Assembly (NCBI RefSeq): GCF_008121495.1 | Contig: NZ_CP043051.1 | Location: 1,116,001 to 1,180,000, forward strand | Length of the DNA: 64,000 nt | Source of the DNA: Mediterraneibacter gnavus ATCC 29149 | GTDB taxonomy: Bacteria; Bacillota; Clostridia; Lachnospirales; Lachnospiraceae | Direction: 5' to 3' | Part shown: positions 8,966 to 15,766 of the stretch, one piece after another | Numbering within the stretch: the stretch's first letter is position 1 | Layout of the letters: every line of letters begins with the position of its first letter | The notes under the pieces: model-generated | Told to the model about the DNA's origin: nothing | Seen by the model: only the letters and a program-made list of their open reading frames with translations | Database searches by the model: none | Program-made: the position numbers and the translations under genes

Positions 8966-9623
8966 CTTCCTCTAATATTTTTTTAAGCTCACAAACAGAA
9001 TCCACACAAAACCGTGGATTTTCCGCTAATAATTCTCCTGTATCTCCATCTCCATATGTAACTCCAATGCAGTCGATATTATTTTCTCTTGCTGCTATTA
9101 CATCACTCCAAGTATCTCCTATATAAACTGTTTCTTCTGGTTTACATCCTGTTTTTTCTAGGATATAAGAAATTAACTCACTTTTCTTTTTCTCTTTCCC
9201 GTCAAAAGAATCTGGAGACAGACAATCCGTGAACAGATTACTCCACCCTTTTGTTTCCAAAATCCGTTCTAATGCCGACTTTGGTTTCATCGTAATCACG
9301 TAATCTGCTGCATCCTCCACTTCTGCACTCTCCAGAATCTCTGCAATTCCATGATATAAATAGGTCTCCTCGTACATACTTATTTCTCTGTAATGTATTC
9401 TTACCAACTGTTCAAATTGCCCAAATTTCTGCTTCCCCGGATACGGCATCACTTTCTCAAAAATTTCTGCCAGCGGTTTTCCCAAATTACTGTCATTTTT
9501 CATATAATCTCTGTCAATCTCACCGCCACATTTCTTTGCTGCATATTGAATAGAATTCCAGACATCTCTTCCTGTATCAGCCAAAGTTCCATCAAAATCC
9601 CATAATCGTATTCTATATTTCAT
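8958..9623 (-). CDS. HAD-superfamily phosphatase (phosphoglycolate phosphatase-like)
   Basis: About 221 residues from ATG 9623, chosen because GGGAGAA precedes it; a longer frame to 9671 runs into a terminator hairpin. Motif I is WDFDGTLADTG with both catalytic Asp residues, motif II 'VITMKPKSAL', and motifs III/IV are a Lys region and YIGDTWSDVIAA with the acidic pair. A helical cap lies between. The family hydrolyses small phosphoesters. Its pairing with the dehydrogenase hints at dephosphorylation and reduction of a sugar phosphate overflow product, which is only an inference. Confidence 0.8.
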   Translation of the reverse strand: MKYRIRLWDFDGTLADTGRDVWNSIQYAAKKCGGEIDRDYMKNDSNLGKPLAEIFEKVMPYPGKQKFGQFEQLVRIHYREISMYEETYLYHGIAEILESAEVEDAADYVITMKPKSALERILETKGWSNLFTDCLSPDSFDGKEKKKSELISYILEKTGCKPEETVYIGDTWSDVIAARENNIDCIGVTYGDGDTGELLAENPRFCVDSVCELKKILEEGA

Positions 9624-9660
9624 TCTGTTTCTCCCAACTTTCCTGATAAGTCTAAAGTAA

Positions 9661-9702
9661 AAAGCGGTCACACTCCTGTTAAGTGAGTATTATAACCGCT
9701 TT
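9661..9702 (-). terminator. Terminator after the ECF/nucleoside hydrolase unit
   Basis: AAAGCGGT (9661-9668) pairs with ACCGCTTT (9695-9702), with an inner ACACTC/GAGTGT-like stem. On the minus strand a TTTTT run follows. It sits 17 bp past the nucleoside hydrolase stop and upstream of the HAD start, so the HAD/dehydrogenase pair is expressed by read-through or a hidden promoter. Confidence 0.65.
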
Positions 9703-9718
9703 GTGCCCTTATACCATC

Positions 9719-10690
9719 CTATCTATATTCCGCTAATGTCTTATACAACAAATTCATAAATCCCGGAAAATCCAGTTCCAGTGCTGCTTCTGCATTTGGC
9801 TGTTTGCCTCGAAACTCCATCTGTGGTTCCCTGTATAAATCCACTGCTGGTTCCACACCTCGAAGATGTCTGTAATCACACACTGTCATCCCCCTTGTCA
9901 ATTCTCCTTTCAACTCAATATCGATATGCATTTCTGCTGATTTTATTAAATCAGGATTGATCAACCAGGCAACTGCACAAGCATCATGCATATTTGCCCC
10001 TGAAAGAGAAGCACTTTTAATCGTTGTGTCAATGAAGAATTCTGTAAGATCTGCTGCGAAATTCGCCGCCTTTGTACCAATTTTACGAAATTCAGCTACA
10101 TGCTCTGCTGTCAGACAACACTGTCTTGTTAAATTGATTCCAGACATCTTTATGTGTAATCCAGAATTAAATACACGGTATGCCGCTTCTGGATCCACAT
10201 AAATGTTAAACTCTGCAGCCGGTGTCCAGTTTCCAAAAGTCACAGAACCACCCATAATACTCAATTCTTTTACTCGTTCTACAATTTGGGGTTCACGATT
10301 AATCGCTGCTGCAATATTTGTCAACGGCCCTGTTGCAATCAATGTTACATCTTCTGTATTCATCACAGTTTCTACGATAAAATCTACAGCATGCTTACTT
10401 TGCGCTTTTATTGTCGGCTCTGGCAGTACCGGTCCATCCAGTCCGGTTTCTCCATGAAACTGCGGTGCCGTTACAAGCGGAACTGTTGTCGGACAGGAGT
10501 GACCTGAAAATACCGGAATATCGGTTCTCCCAAGAACTTCCAGCACCTTCAGCGCATTTCTTGTAACATTCTCCAATGTACAATTCCCGCCAATCGTTGT
10601 TATTCCCAATACATCTAAATGCTGCACTGCCAACATCATTGCAAATGCATCATCATGCCCTGGATCGCAATCTAAAATTACTTTCCTCAT
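9719..10690 (-). CDS. Nucleoside hydrolase (second paralogue)
   Basis: A 323-residue IUNH-family enzyme with the motif LDCDPGHDDAFAMMLA at residues 5-20 (DxDPGxDD intact), 'HGETGLDGPVLPEP', 'LIATGPLTNIAAAI', 'SIMGGSVTFGNWTPAAEFNIYVDPEAA' (split: SIMGGSVTFGN, then AEFNIYVDPEAA) and 'NMHDACAVAWLI', which supplies the late calcium ligand. The HGETGLDG loop is typical of ribonucleoside hydrolases RihA/B-like. It overlaps the upstream PfkB kinase gene by 4 bp (ATGA type). It differs clearly from the paralogue at 5746, so the two may split purine and pyrimidine substrates. Confidence 0.9.
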   Translation of the reverse strand: MRKVILDCDPGHDDAFAMMLAVQHLDVLGITTIGGNCTLENVTRNALKVLEVLGRTDIPVFSGHSCPTTVPLVTAPQFHGETGLDGPVLPEPTIKAQSKHAVDFIVETVMNTEDVTLIATGPLTNIAAAINREPQIVERVKELSIMGGSVTFGNWTPAAEFNIYVDPEAAYRVFNSGLHIKMSGINLTRQCCLTAEHVAEFRKIGTKAANFAADLTEFFIDTTIKSASLSGANMHDACAVAWLINPDLIKSAEMHIDIELKGELTRGMTVCDYRHLRGVEPAVDLYREPQMEFRGKQPNAEAALELDFPGFMNLLYKTLAEYR

Positions 10691-11664
10691 CTTCTCTCCT
10701 CCACTTCTGCCTGGTGTACTCTTAAAAATCTTTTTAGTTCTGTTTGATCAGGGCTGCTTCGTGCCCCTTTTCTGCTTACCGTATATCCAGAAACGGCATT
10801 TCCTAAAATCAAGCTCTCTTTTAGCGATTGCCCATTCAGCCGTGCACTGATAAATCCTGCATTATAAACATCTCCTGCTCCAACTGTATCCTCGACTTTA
10901 ACGTTAAATGCTGCTGCTTTCTCCTCTTCATTTATTGAAAAGCCGTACGATCCATCTTTTCCATTACGCACAATTACCGTCCTTGTATCAGAAACAAACT
11001 TAAGCGCATTTTTTCTCCAGTCTTTTTCTTCACCTAGCCAAATAAACTCGTCAGTTCCTGAACCTAACAAATATGTTGTGTATTTGATAATCTCACGTAC
11101 AGCCTTTTCATATTCTGGATCCAACGCTCCATTATCCACCCTCAAATTCAAATCGAAAGAAGTCGGTATTCCTGACTCATACGCTGCCTTAAATATTTTT
11201 ATGATTGTGCTCCGGGCTGAGCTCTCATACGCTAAGCACATTCCCGATGAATGCACCCAATCTGCTTTGTAAATTTTTTCGAATGGTATTTTTGTTTCAT
11301 CAAGGACTTTAAAGGATTGTGCTGTTCTCGGCCAACCCCAGAGATATCTCTCCCCATTCTCATCGATAAACGCAAATACACCAACTGTATTTAACTCCGG
11401 CTCAGTAATCATGTCAGCTATATTCACGCCTTCACTTTTTAAATCCTTTTTTATGTACCGCCCATACTGGTCTTCCCCTACTGTTCCCCAAAAGCTTACT
11501 CCAACCCCCAATTTTGCAAGGGCTACAGCTGTATTGGCAGATGTTCCGCCTCCCTGTAATTCTGGCGTTGGATAATCCACTAATGTTCGCTCCTTATTTA
11601 AAAATCTTGGGTACGGCACAATAATGTCTACATTGGCATCACCAATTACAATTACATTATGCAT
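10687..11664 (-). CDS. PfkB-family carbohydrate kinase
   Basis: A 325-residue PfkB kinase: the opening VIVIGDANVDIIVPYP, the Gly-rich substrate motif 'LQGGGTSANTAVALAKLGV' (about 36-54) and the catalytic VEDTVGAGDVYNAGF near residue 264 with intact GAGD. It resembles nucleoside/ribose-type kinases more than phosphofructokinases, but the substrate is not decided by motif. It lies between the TrpF-like gene (8-bp overlap) and the nucleoside hydrolase (4-bp overlap), so the three are translationally coupled and probably work on one pathway. Confidence 0.88.
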   Translation of the reverse strand: MHNVIVIGDANVDIIVPYPRFLNKERTLVDYPTPELQGGGTSANTAVALAKLGVGVSFWGTVGEDQYGRYIKKDLKSEGVNIADMITEPELNTVGVFAFIDENGERYLWGWPRTAQSFKVLDETKIPFEKIYKADWVHSSGMCLAYESSARSTIIKIFKAAYESGIPTSFDLNLRVDNGALDPEYEKAVREIIKYTTYLLGSGTDEFIWLGEEKDWRKNALKFVSDTRTVIVRNGKDGSYGFSINEEEKAAAFNVKVEDTVGAGDVYNAGFISARLNGQSLKESLILGNAVSGYTVSRKGARSSPDQTELKRFLRVHQAEVEERR

Positions 11665-12358
11665 TCTGTGAAGCCTCTATAAACGCCTTTACTTTAGCCG
11701 GATCTTTGCAATGAAGAGTATCTGCACGCTCATCATCATAATTGGTTAAACTAAATGAATCAACACCATAAGGATGTGTGACATGAATTGCTTCCGCTAC
11801 ATTATCCGCATCCAGACCACCTGCTATAATGCATGGCACCTTTGTACTTTCTACAATCACCCTGTCGATTTCCCGATCATGTGTCAATCCTGTCGCACCA
11901 ATATCTCCTGCCATGGGAGCTTTTGTATCAATCAGGAAGAAATCTGATACTGGCTCATACTCTTTGATATACTGCATTATTTTTTGTTCTTCCAGCGGCA
12001 CACCTGATAATACTGGTATAGCCTGCATGATTTTAAGTCCGGGAAATCTATTTTTCAGCTCTTGTACCTCCAATGGCGATATCCCCTCTATATCCCCTGA
12101 AAGGTGTAAAACATCCGGTAATACTTCTTTTAAATTTTCCGTAATTTCATCAATGTCTTCTGATACTGTTAGACCAATTTTTACTGCTTCCGGCTGTACC
12201 CCCTCAAAAATCTGTTTTGCCTGCTCACATGTAAGCTGCCCTGGAGTTCTTTTGATTTTCCCATAGGAGACTCCTATATGATGCGCTCCCTGTTCAACTA
12301 CCATTCTTGCATCCTCTGTTGTTCTGATTCCATAAATTTGAATAATTACATCTGCCAT
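11657..12358 (-). CDS. TrpF-like (phosphoribosylanthranilate isomerase family) protein lacking the catalytic Cys
   Basis: About 233 residues from ATG 12358, preceded by AGAAAGGA; an in-frame TTG at 12382 would add eight residues but has no better ribosome site. It is a (beta/alpha)8 barrel of the TrpF family: VIIQIYGIRTTEDARMVVE aligns with the TrpF opening KICGI, FLIDTKAPM aligns with the segment holding the catalytic Asp, GATGLTHD with the phosphate-binding GGTGxTFDW, and CIIAGGLDADNV with the last phosphate loop. The Cys that acts as general base in TrpF is Tyr here, while the Asp is kept. No other trp gene is nearby; neighbours are ECF ATPase and sugar kinase. Probably a re-purposed isomerase for an aminated or phosphorylated pentose. 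Confidence 0.7.
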   Translation of the reverse strand: MADVIIQIYGIRTTEDARMVVEQGAHHIGVSYGKIKRTPGQLTCEQAKQIFEGVQPEAVKIGLTVSEDIDEITENLKEVLPDVLHLSGDIEGISPLEVQELKNRFPGLKIMQAIPVLSGVPLEEQKIMQYIKEYEPVSDFFLIDTKAPMAGDIGATGLTHDREIDRVIVESTKVPCIIAGGLDADNVAEAIHVTHPYGVDSFSLTNYDDERADTLHCKDPAKVKAFIEASQNA

Positions 12359-12359
12359 T

Positions 12360-13169
12360 TTAACAATTCCTTTCTTCTTCAAAAATTTTTATAAATGCTC
12401 CCGTTGTAAAAACGGTCTTTTTAAGTCCTGCCCCCTGTGCAATCCTTGTGATTGGCGGAGGAGTGACAAAACTTTGTTTTAGCAGTTCTGTTTGTGCAAA
12501 TACATCTTCCGCATTTCCATCCAACAGAATTTTCCCCTTACACATTACAATCACTCTTTTAAAATTTCTTACTACAAATTTCATATCGTGTGAAATTGTA
12601 ATGCAGAGTTTCTCCCTGCTTTTCAGTTCTTCTATAATTCTCTGAAGCCTGGAGTTTCCTTCTACATCCTGCCCACAAGTTGGCTCATCAAAAATAAGAA
12701 TCTTGGGATCCATCATGATTACAGCGCCAATTGTACAAAACTTTTTTTCCGTAGACGTTAAATCGAAAGGATGTGTATCCAATTTCTCTGATAACCCCAC
12801 GATATCAGCAACCCAATTTATCCTCTCATTAATCTCTTTTTTTGATATTCCAAGCTGTTGTGGTCCAAATTCAAACTCTTTTCTCACAGTTTCCAAAAAT
12901 AATTGATCATCCGGATTTTGAAAAACATATCCCACCTCTCTTGACCACTGAGCAGTAGAGCGATTCTGAATATTTTCTCCATTAATGAAAACATCTCCTG
13001 AGGCAGGTCTTAAAATACCATTAAAATGTTTTACTATTGTTGTTTTTCCGGCACCATTTTGCCCAATAATCGCAACTGGATCTGTTCCTTCTATTGTTAA
13101 ATCAATCCCTTTTAATGCTTCTTCTCCTGTAGGATACACATAGCGCATTTTCTTTAATTCTATTTTCAT
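12360..13169 (-). CDS. ECF transporter ATPase with non-canonical signature motif
   Basis: A 269-residue ABC ATPase of the energy-coupling-factor type. Walker A is GQNGAGKTT (about 37-45), the Q-loop is YVFQNPDDQLF, Walker B is ILIFDEPTCGQD and the switch His is in ITISHDMKFV. The expected LSGGQ is replaced by LTSTEKKFC, as in a minority of ECF ATPases with divergent signatures. With the neighbouring ATPase it would form an asymmetric A/A' pair that drives EcfT. Its stop is 2 bp from the TrpF-like start, and its start overlaps the next ATPase by 4 bp. Confidence 0.85.
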   Translation of the reverse strand: MKIELKKMRYVYPTGEEALKGIDLTIEGTDPVAIIGQNGAGKTTIVKHFNGILRPASGDVFINGENIQNRSTAQWSREVGYVFQNPDDQLFLETVRKEFEFGPQQLGISKKEINERINWVADIVGLSEKLDTHPFDLTSTEKKFCTIGAVIMMDPKILIFDEPTCGQDVEGNSRLQRIIEELKSREKLCITISHDMKFVVRNFKRVIVMCKGKILLDGNAEDVFAQTELLKQSFVTPPPITRIAQGAGLKKTVFTTGAFIKIFEEERNC

Positions 13170-14020
13170 CTTCCAAGCGCCTCCCTTACCAGTGCGATTG
13201 TTGGTTCTTCTGTAATCTCTATGTCTCTGTCTGTATATCCCCTATTCTTAAGTTCCTGTATAACTTTCACGTAGTCTGGTACATCAATATGATAGTTTAC
13301 GATATCAGGATCCCCAAAGATTTTGCCAGGGTGATCAATTGCAATCACCTGCCCTTTATCCAGTACCATAACTCTATCTGCATACTTCGCCACTCTTTCC
13401 ATCTCATGATCTACCATGATTACAGTAATACCGCCGCTGTTAAGTTTTTTAACAATATCAAAAATCTCTTCACTCCCCAGTGGATCTAATTGAGTGGTAC
13501 ATTCATCCAGGACAAGAATTTGAGGTTCCATAATAAAAGTAGAACCAAATGCTACTCTTTGTACCTGTCCACCAGATAACTCCAACGGATTTTTGTTAAG
13601 AATATGATCTATACGCATTATTTTGGCAACATACTCTACTTTCTGTATCATCTCACTTCTAGGTATCCCCCTGTTTCCGAGTCCATATGCCAATTCTTCT
13701 GCCACTGTTCCAGCAGTATATGACAATTGATTAAACGGATTCTGAAAAACCAGGCCAATTTGAGCAGATAAATCCGAAATGCTACTATCTGAAACCCTTG
13801 CTCCAGATACCAGTACTTCACCTGACATTTTTCCTACAAAATAGTGAGGAATCAATCCTACCAATGAATTACACAAGGTAGACTTCCCAGCACCATTTGC
13901 GCCGATAATACAAAAAAATTCTCCCTTTTTCACCTGAAAATTAATCTTTTTCAAAGCTTTTCTTTTGGTCTGTCGATATTTAAATGAAAAATCTCTGACT
14001 TCTAATACTACTTCTCCCAT
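13166..14020 (-). CDS. ECF transporter ATPase (canonical)
   Basis: A 284-residue ECF ATPase with Walker A GANGAGKST, Q-loop LVFQNPFNQLSYTAG, signature LSGGQVQRVAFG and Walker B ILVLDECTTQLD (the catalytic Glu is present; the usual Pro is Cys), then switch MVDHEMERV. The C-terminal extension of about 50 residues (YHIDVPDYVKVIQELK) is common in EcfA subunits. It pairs with the downstream ATPase. It starts 16 bp after the EcfT stop. Confidence 0.87.
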   Translation of the reverse strand: MGEVVLEVRDFSFKYRQTKRKALKKINFQVKKGEFFCIIGANGAGKSTLCNSLVGLIPHYFVGKMSGEVLVSGARVSDSSISDLSAQIGLVFQNPFNQLSYTAGTVAEELAYGLGNRGIPRSEMIQKVEYVAKIMRIDHILNKNPLELSGGQVQRVAFGSTFIMEPQILVLDECTTQLDPLGSEEIFDIVKKLNSGGITVIMVDHEMERVAKYADRVMVLDKGQVIAIDHPGKIFGDPDIVNYHIDVPDYVKVIQELKNRGYTDRDIEITEEPTIALVREALGR

Positions 14021-14035
14021 TTTTAGCTCCTTCCT

Positions 14036-14827
14036 TTATATCACATTTGTTTTCATTAGTACTGTGATAAGCAGTACTGACACAAAAAATACAATCAGTA
14101 AGGAGCGTAATACTTTATCCAGTTTAGATTTTGTAACTTCTACATAACTTGTCTGTTTCACACCTTTAATTCCAAATCCACGTGTTTCCAAAGTCATCCC
14201 TCTTTCCTGTGCATCTGTTAAAGAAGACATCACCACCGGCCCAAGCAAAGGAATGTATGCTTTCACTCTTGATATGACTCCTCCACCCGTTTCTACACCT
14301 CTGGCATTCTGCGCTTCCTGAATGACAGACATTCTTCTTTGCATTTGAGGAACAACATTCAGACTTGCAAGAATCAAATATCCAACTTTTGGTGGAAGCC
14401 CTGTTTCTGTTAATGCAGCAACTAATTTCCCTGTATAAGTTGTTTTATTCATAATATAAAAAGAACCAAGAAAAACTAATAATGTACTGACAATTTTCAA
14501 TGCATATAAAACTCCTTCCAGACCAAGACTGGCAAATCCAAAGTCTGCAATCATTGTTTTATTTTTAGGACTGTAGAAGCCCTGAATAAACATTAACATT
14601 ACTGTAATCGGTATTCCAAATCCCAGCATTACTTTTGTAAACTCTTTTAAGATTTTTGCAATATATGCTACTATAAATAATCCTATAATTACCAAAAGTC
14701 CAAGCCAGGAGTTAGGAAAAATCAATGTTCCCAGCCCCAAAGAAAAAATTGCCAATACTTTAGTCATTGGATTTAATTTCTCAATCACTGTGTGCTTTTC
14801 CACAAATGTATTTGATGTTTTGACCAT
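14036..14827 (-). CDS. ecfT: ECF transporter transmembrane coupling protein EcfT
   Basis: About 263 residues from ATG 14827, which has a GGAGGG site; the longer frame to 14911 lies inside the S gene tail. It has about five hydrophobic helices, then the cytoplasmic coupling region with two Ala-Arg-Gly-type motifs: 'EAQNARGVETGG' and 'DAQERGMTLETRGFG', the ARG/ERG signatures that insert into the ATPase grooves. EcfT couples ATP hydrolysis to toppling of the S component. Because it sits with its own S and both A genes, this is a group I (dedicated) ECF system. Confidence 0.88.
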   Translation of the reverse strand: MVKTSNTFVEKHTVIEKLNPMTKVLAIFSLGLGTLIFPNSWLGLLVIIGLFIVAYIAKILKEFTKVMLGFGIPITVMLMFIQGFYSPKNKTMIADFGFASLGLEGVLYALKIVSTLLVFLGSFYIMNKTTYTGKLVAALTETGLPPKVGYLILASLNVVPQMQRRMSVIQEAQNARGVETGGGVISRVKAYIPLLGPVVMSSLTDAQERGMTLETRGFGIKGVKQTSYVEVTKSKLDKVLRSLLIVFFVSVLLITVLMKTNVI

Positions 14828-14858
14828 GATTCCCTCCACTAATAAAAAACATCCTATT

Positions 14859-15503
14859 TTATTCAGCTTCGTCTTCATCCTCATCATCTTCTTCCATTGT
14901 ATCTGCCGCATACTGACTTAAAAATCTTTTTGGTATTTTCTGTACAATAATATAGGCAATGAAAAATGCAATCCCTTTATCTATTAAATTTTCAATAAAG
15001 GAAGAAGAAAATACAGACATCATAATATCTTTCGTCGCTGCAATCAAAGTTGCCGTAAATACAGAGGAACCTGTAACTCCTGTCGCCCCTCCATATACAA
15101 AAATGGTAATTAATGATGCTGACACCGTATTAGTAAGTGTGCATGCAATCCAAATTAACACAGTTCCCCATATTCTTTTAAATAGTCCGGCCTTCACCAT
15201 ATACCCCGTTATAAGACCACATAAAACACTGACAATGGAATATGGCAGATAAACTGGATTTGCAACCAGAGCTAAAAATACATTTGTCAACAAACCACAA
15301 AGCGCCGACACCCATGGACCTGACAGACAAGCAATCACAATTGTACCTATCATATCCAAAAATAATGGGAGCTTTAAAGCGGAACATAAAGTTCCTCCAA
15401 TCAGATTAATCCCTACTGCTATCGGGATTAATACAATTGATTTCGTAGAAAACTGCGCCTTCATTCCCTCTGTAAAGGTCATCTTATTTCTCTTCTTTGT
15501 CAT
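14859..15503 (-). CDS. ECF transporter substrate-binding (S) component, probable nucleoside/pentose-related ligand
   Basis: A 214-residue membrane protein with about six helices and an acidic tail (EEDDEDEDEAE). The start at 15503 has a strong GGAGGG site. Helix 1 region 'IPIAVGINLIGGTLCSALKLPLFLDMIGT' (IPIAVGINLIGGTLCSALK then LPLFLDMIGT) matches the ECF S-component fold with a ligand-facing first loop. The family is assigned from the operon and hydropathy; the ligand is inferred from the nucleoside hydrolases and kinases downstream. It is the promoter-proximal gene, behind the shared TTTCGGAAA block. Confidence 0.8.
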   Translation of the reverse strand: MTKKRNKMTFTEGMKAQFSTKSIVLIPIAVGINLIGGTLCSALKLPLFLDMIGTIVIACLSGPWVSALCGLLTNVFLALVANPVYLPYSIVSVLCGLITGYMVKAGLFKRIWGTVLIWIACTLTNTVSASLITIFVYGGATGVTGSSVFTATLIAATKDIMMSVFSSSFIENLIDKGIAFFIAYIIVQKIPKRFLSQYAADTMEEDDEDEDEAE

Positions 15504-15528
15504 CCCCTTACCCTCCTTCTTCTAGTCA

Positions 15529-15633
15529 GTTTCGAAACCTTTTATTCTACTATACCTACATTTATTTTAAGAAATAGATTTCCGAAACTATTTTCTTATA
15601 TAAGTTTTATCACTTATTTACTCCTATTGTCAA
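15529..15633 (-). promoter_or_regulatory. Promoter and operators of the ECF operon
   Basis: On the minus strand TTGACA (15628-15633) is followed 16 bp later by GATAAA, then by the block with TTTCGGAAA (15579-15588) that is also found before rbsK. A second site, the perfect palindrome GTTTCGAAAC (15529-15538), lies 26 bp upstream of the S start. Two operators 50 bp apart fit a LacI-type repressor able to bridge sites. Confidence 0.65.
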
Positions 15634-15708
15634 TATATTTTCACCAATACATCAATACCAACAATTTTAGAGAGTAAAAATTGTGCACATTTCATATGAA
15701 GTGTTTTG

Positions 15709-15737
15709 TTGACATATTTTTATAATTTCTCTATCAT
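15709..15737 (+). promoter_or_regulatory. Promoter of the LacI-kinase fusion gene
   Basis: -35 TTGACA (15709-15714), 17-bp spacer, -10 TATCAT (15732-15737). No TTTCGGAAA copy overlaps it, so the regulator may be made constitutively. Confidence 0.8.
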
Positions 15738-15766
15738 GGATATATCAATAATTTGGAGGAAAATTT

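Noticed and set aside
12358-12382. A longer TTG start for the TrpF-like gene
   Set aside because: The ATG at 12358 has a better-placed AGAAAGGA site and begins exactly at the barrel's first strand.
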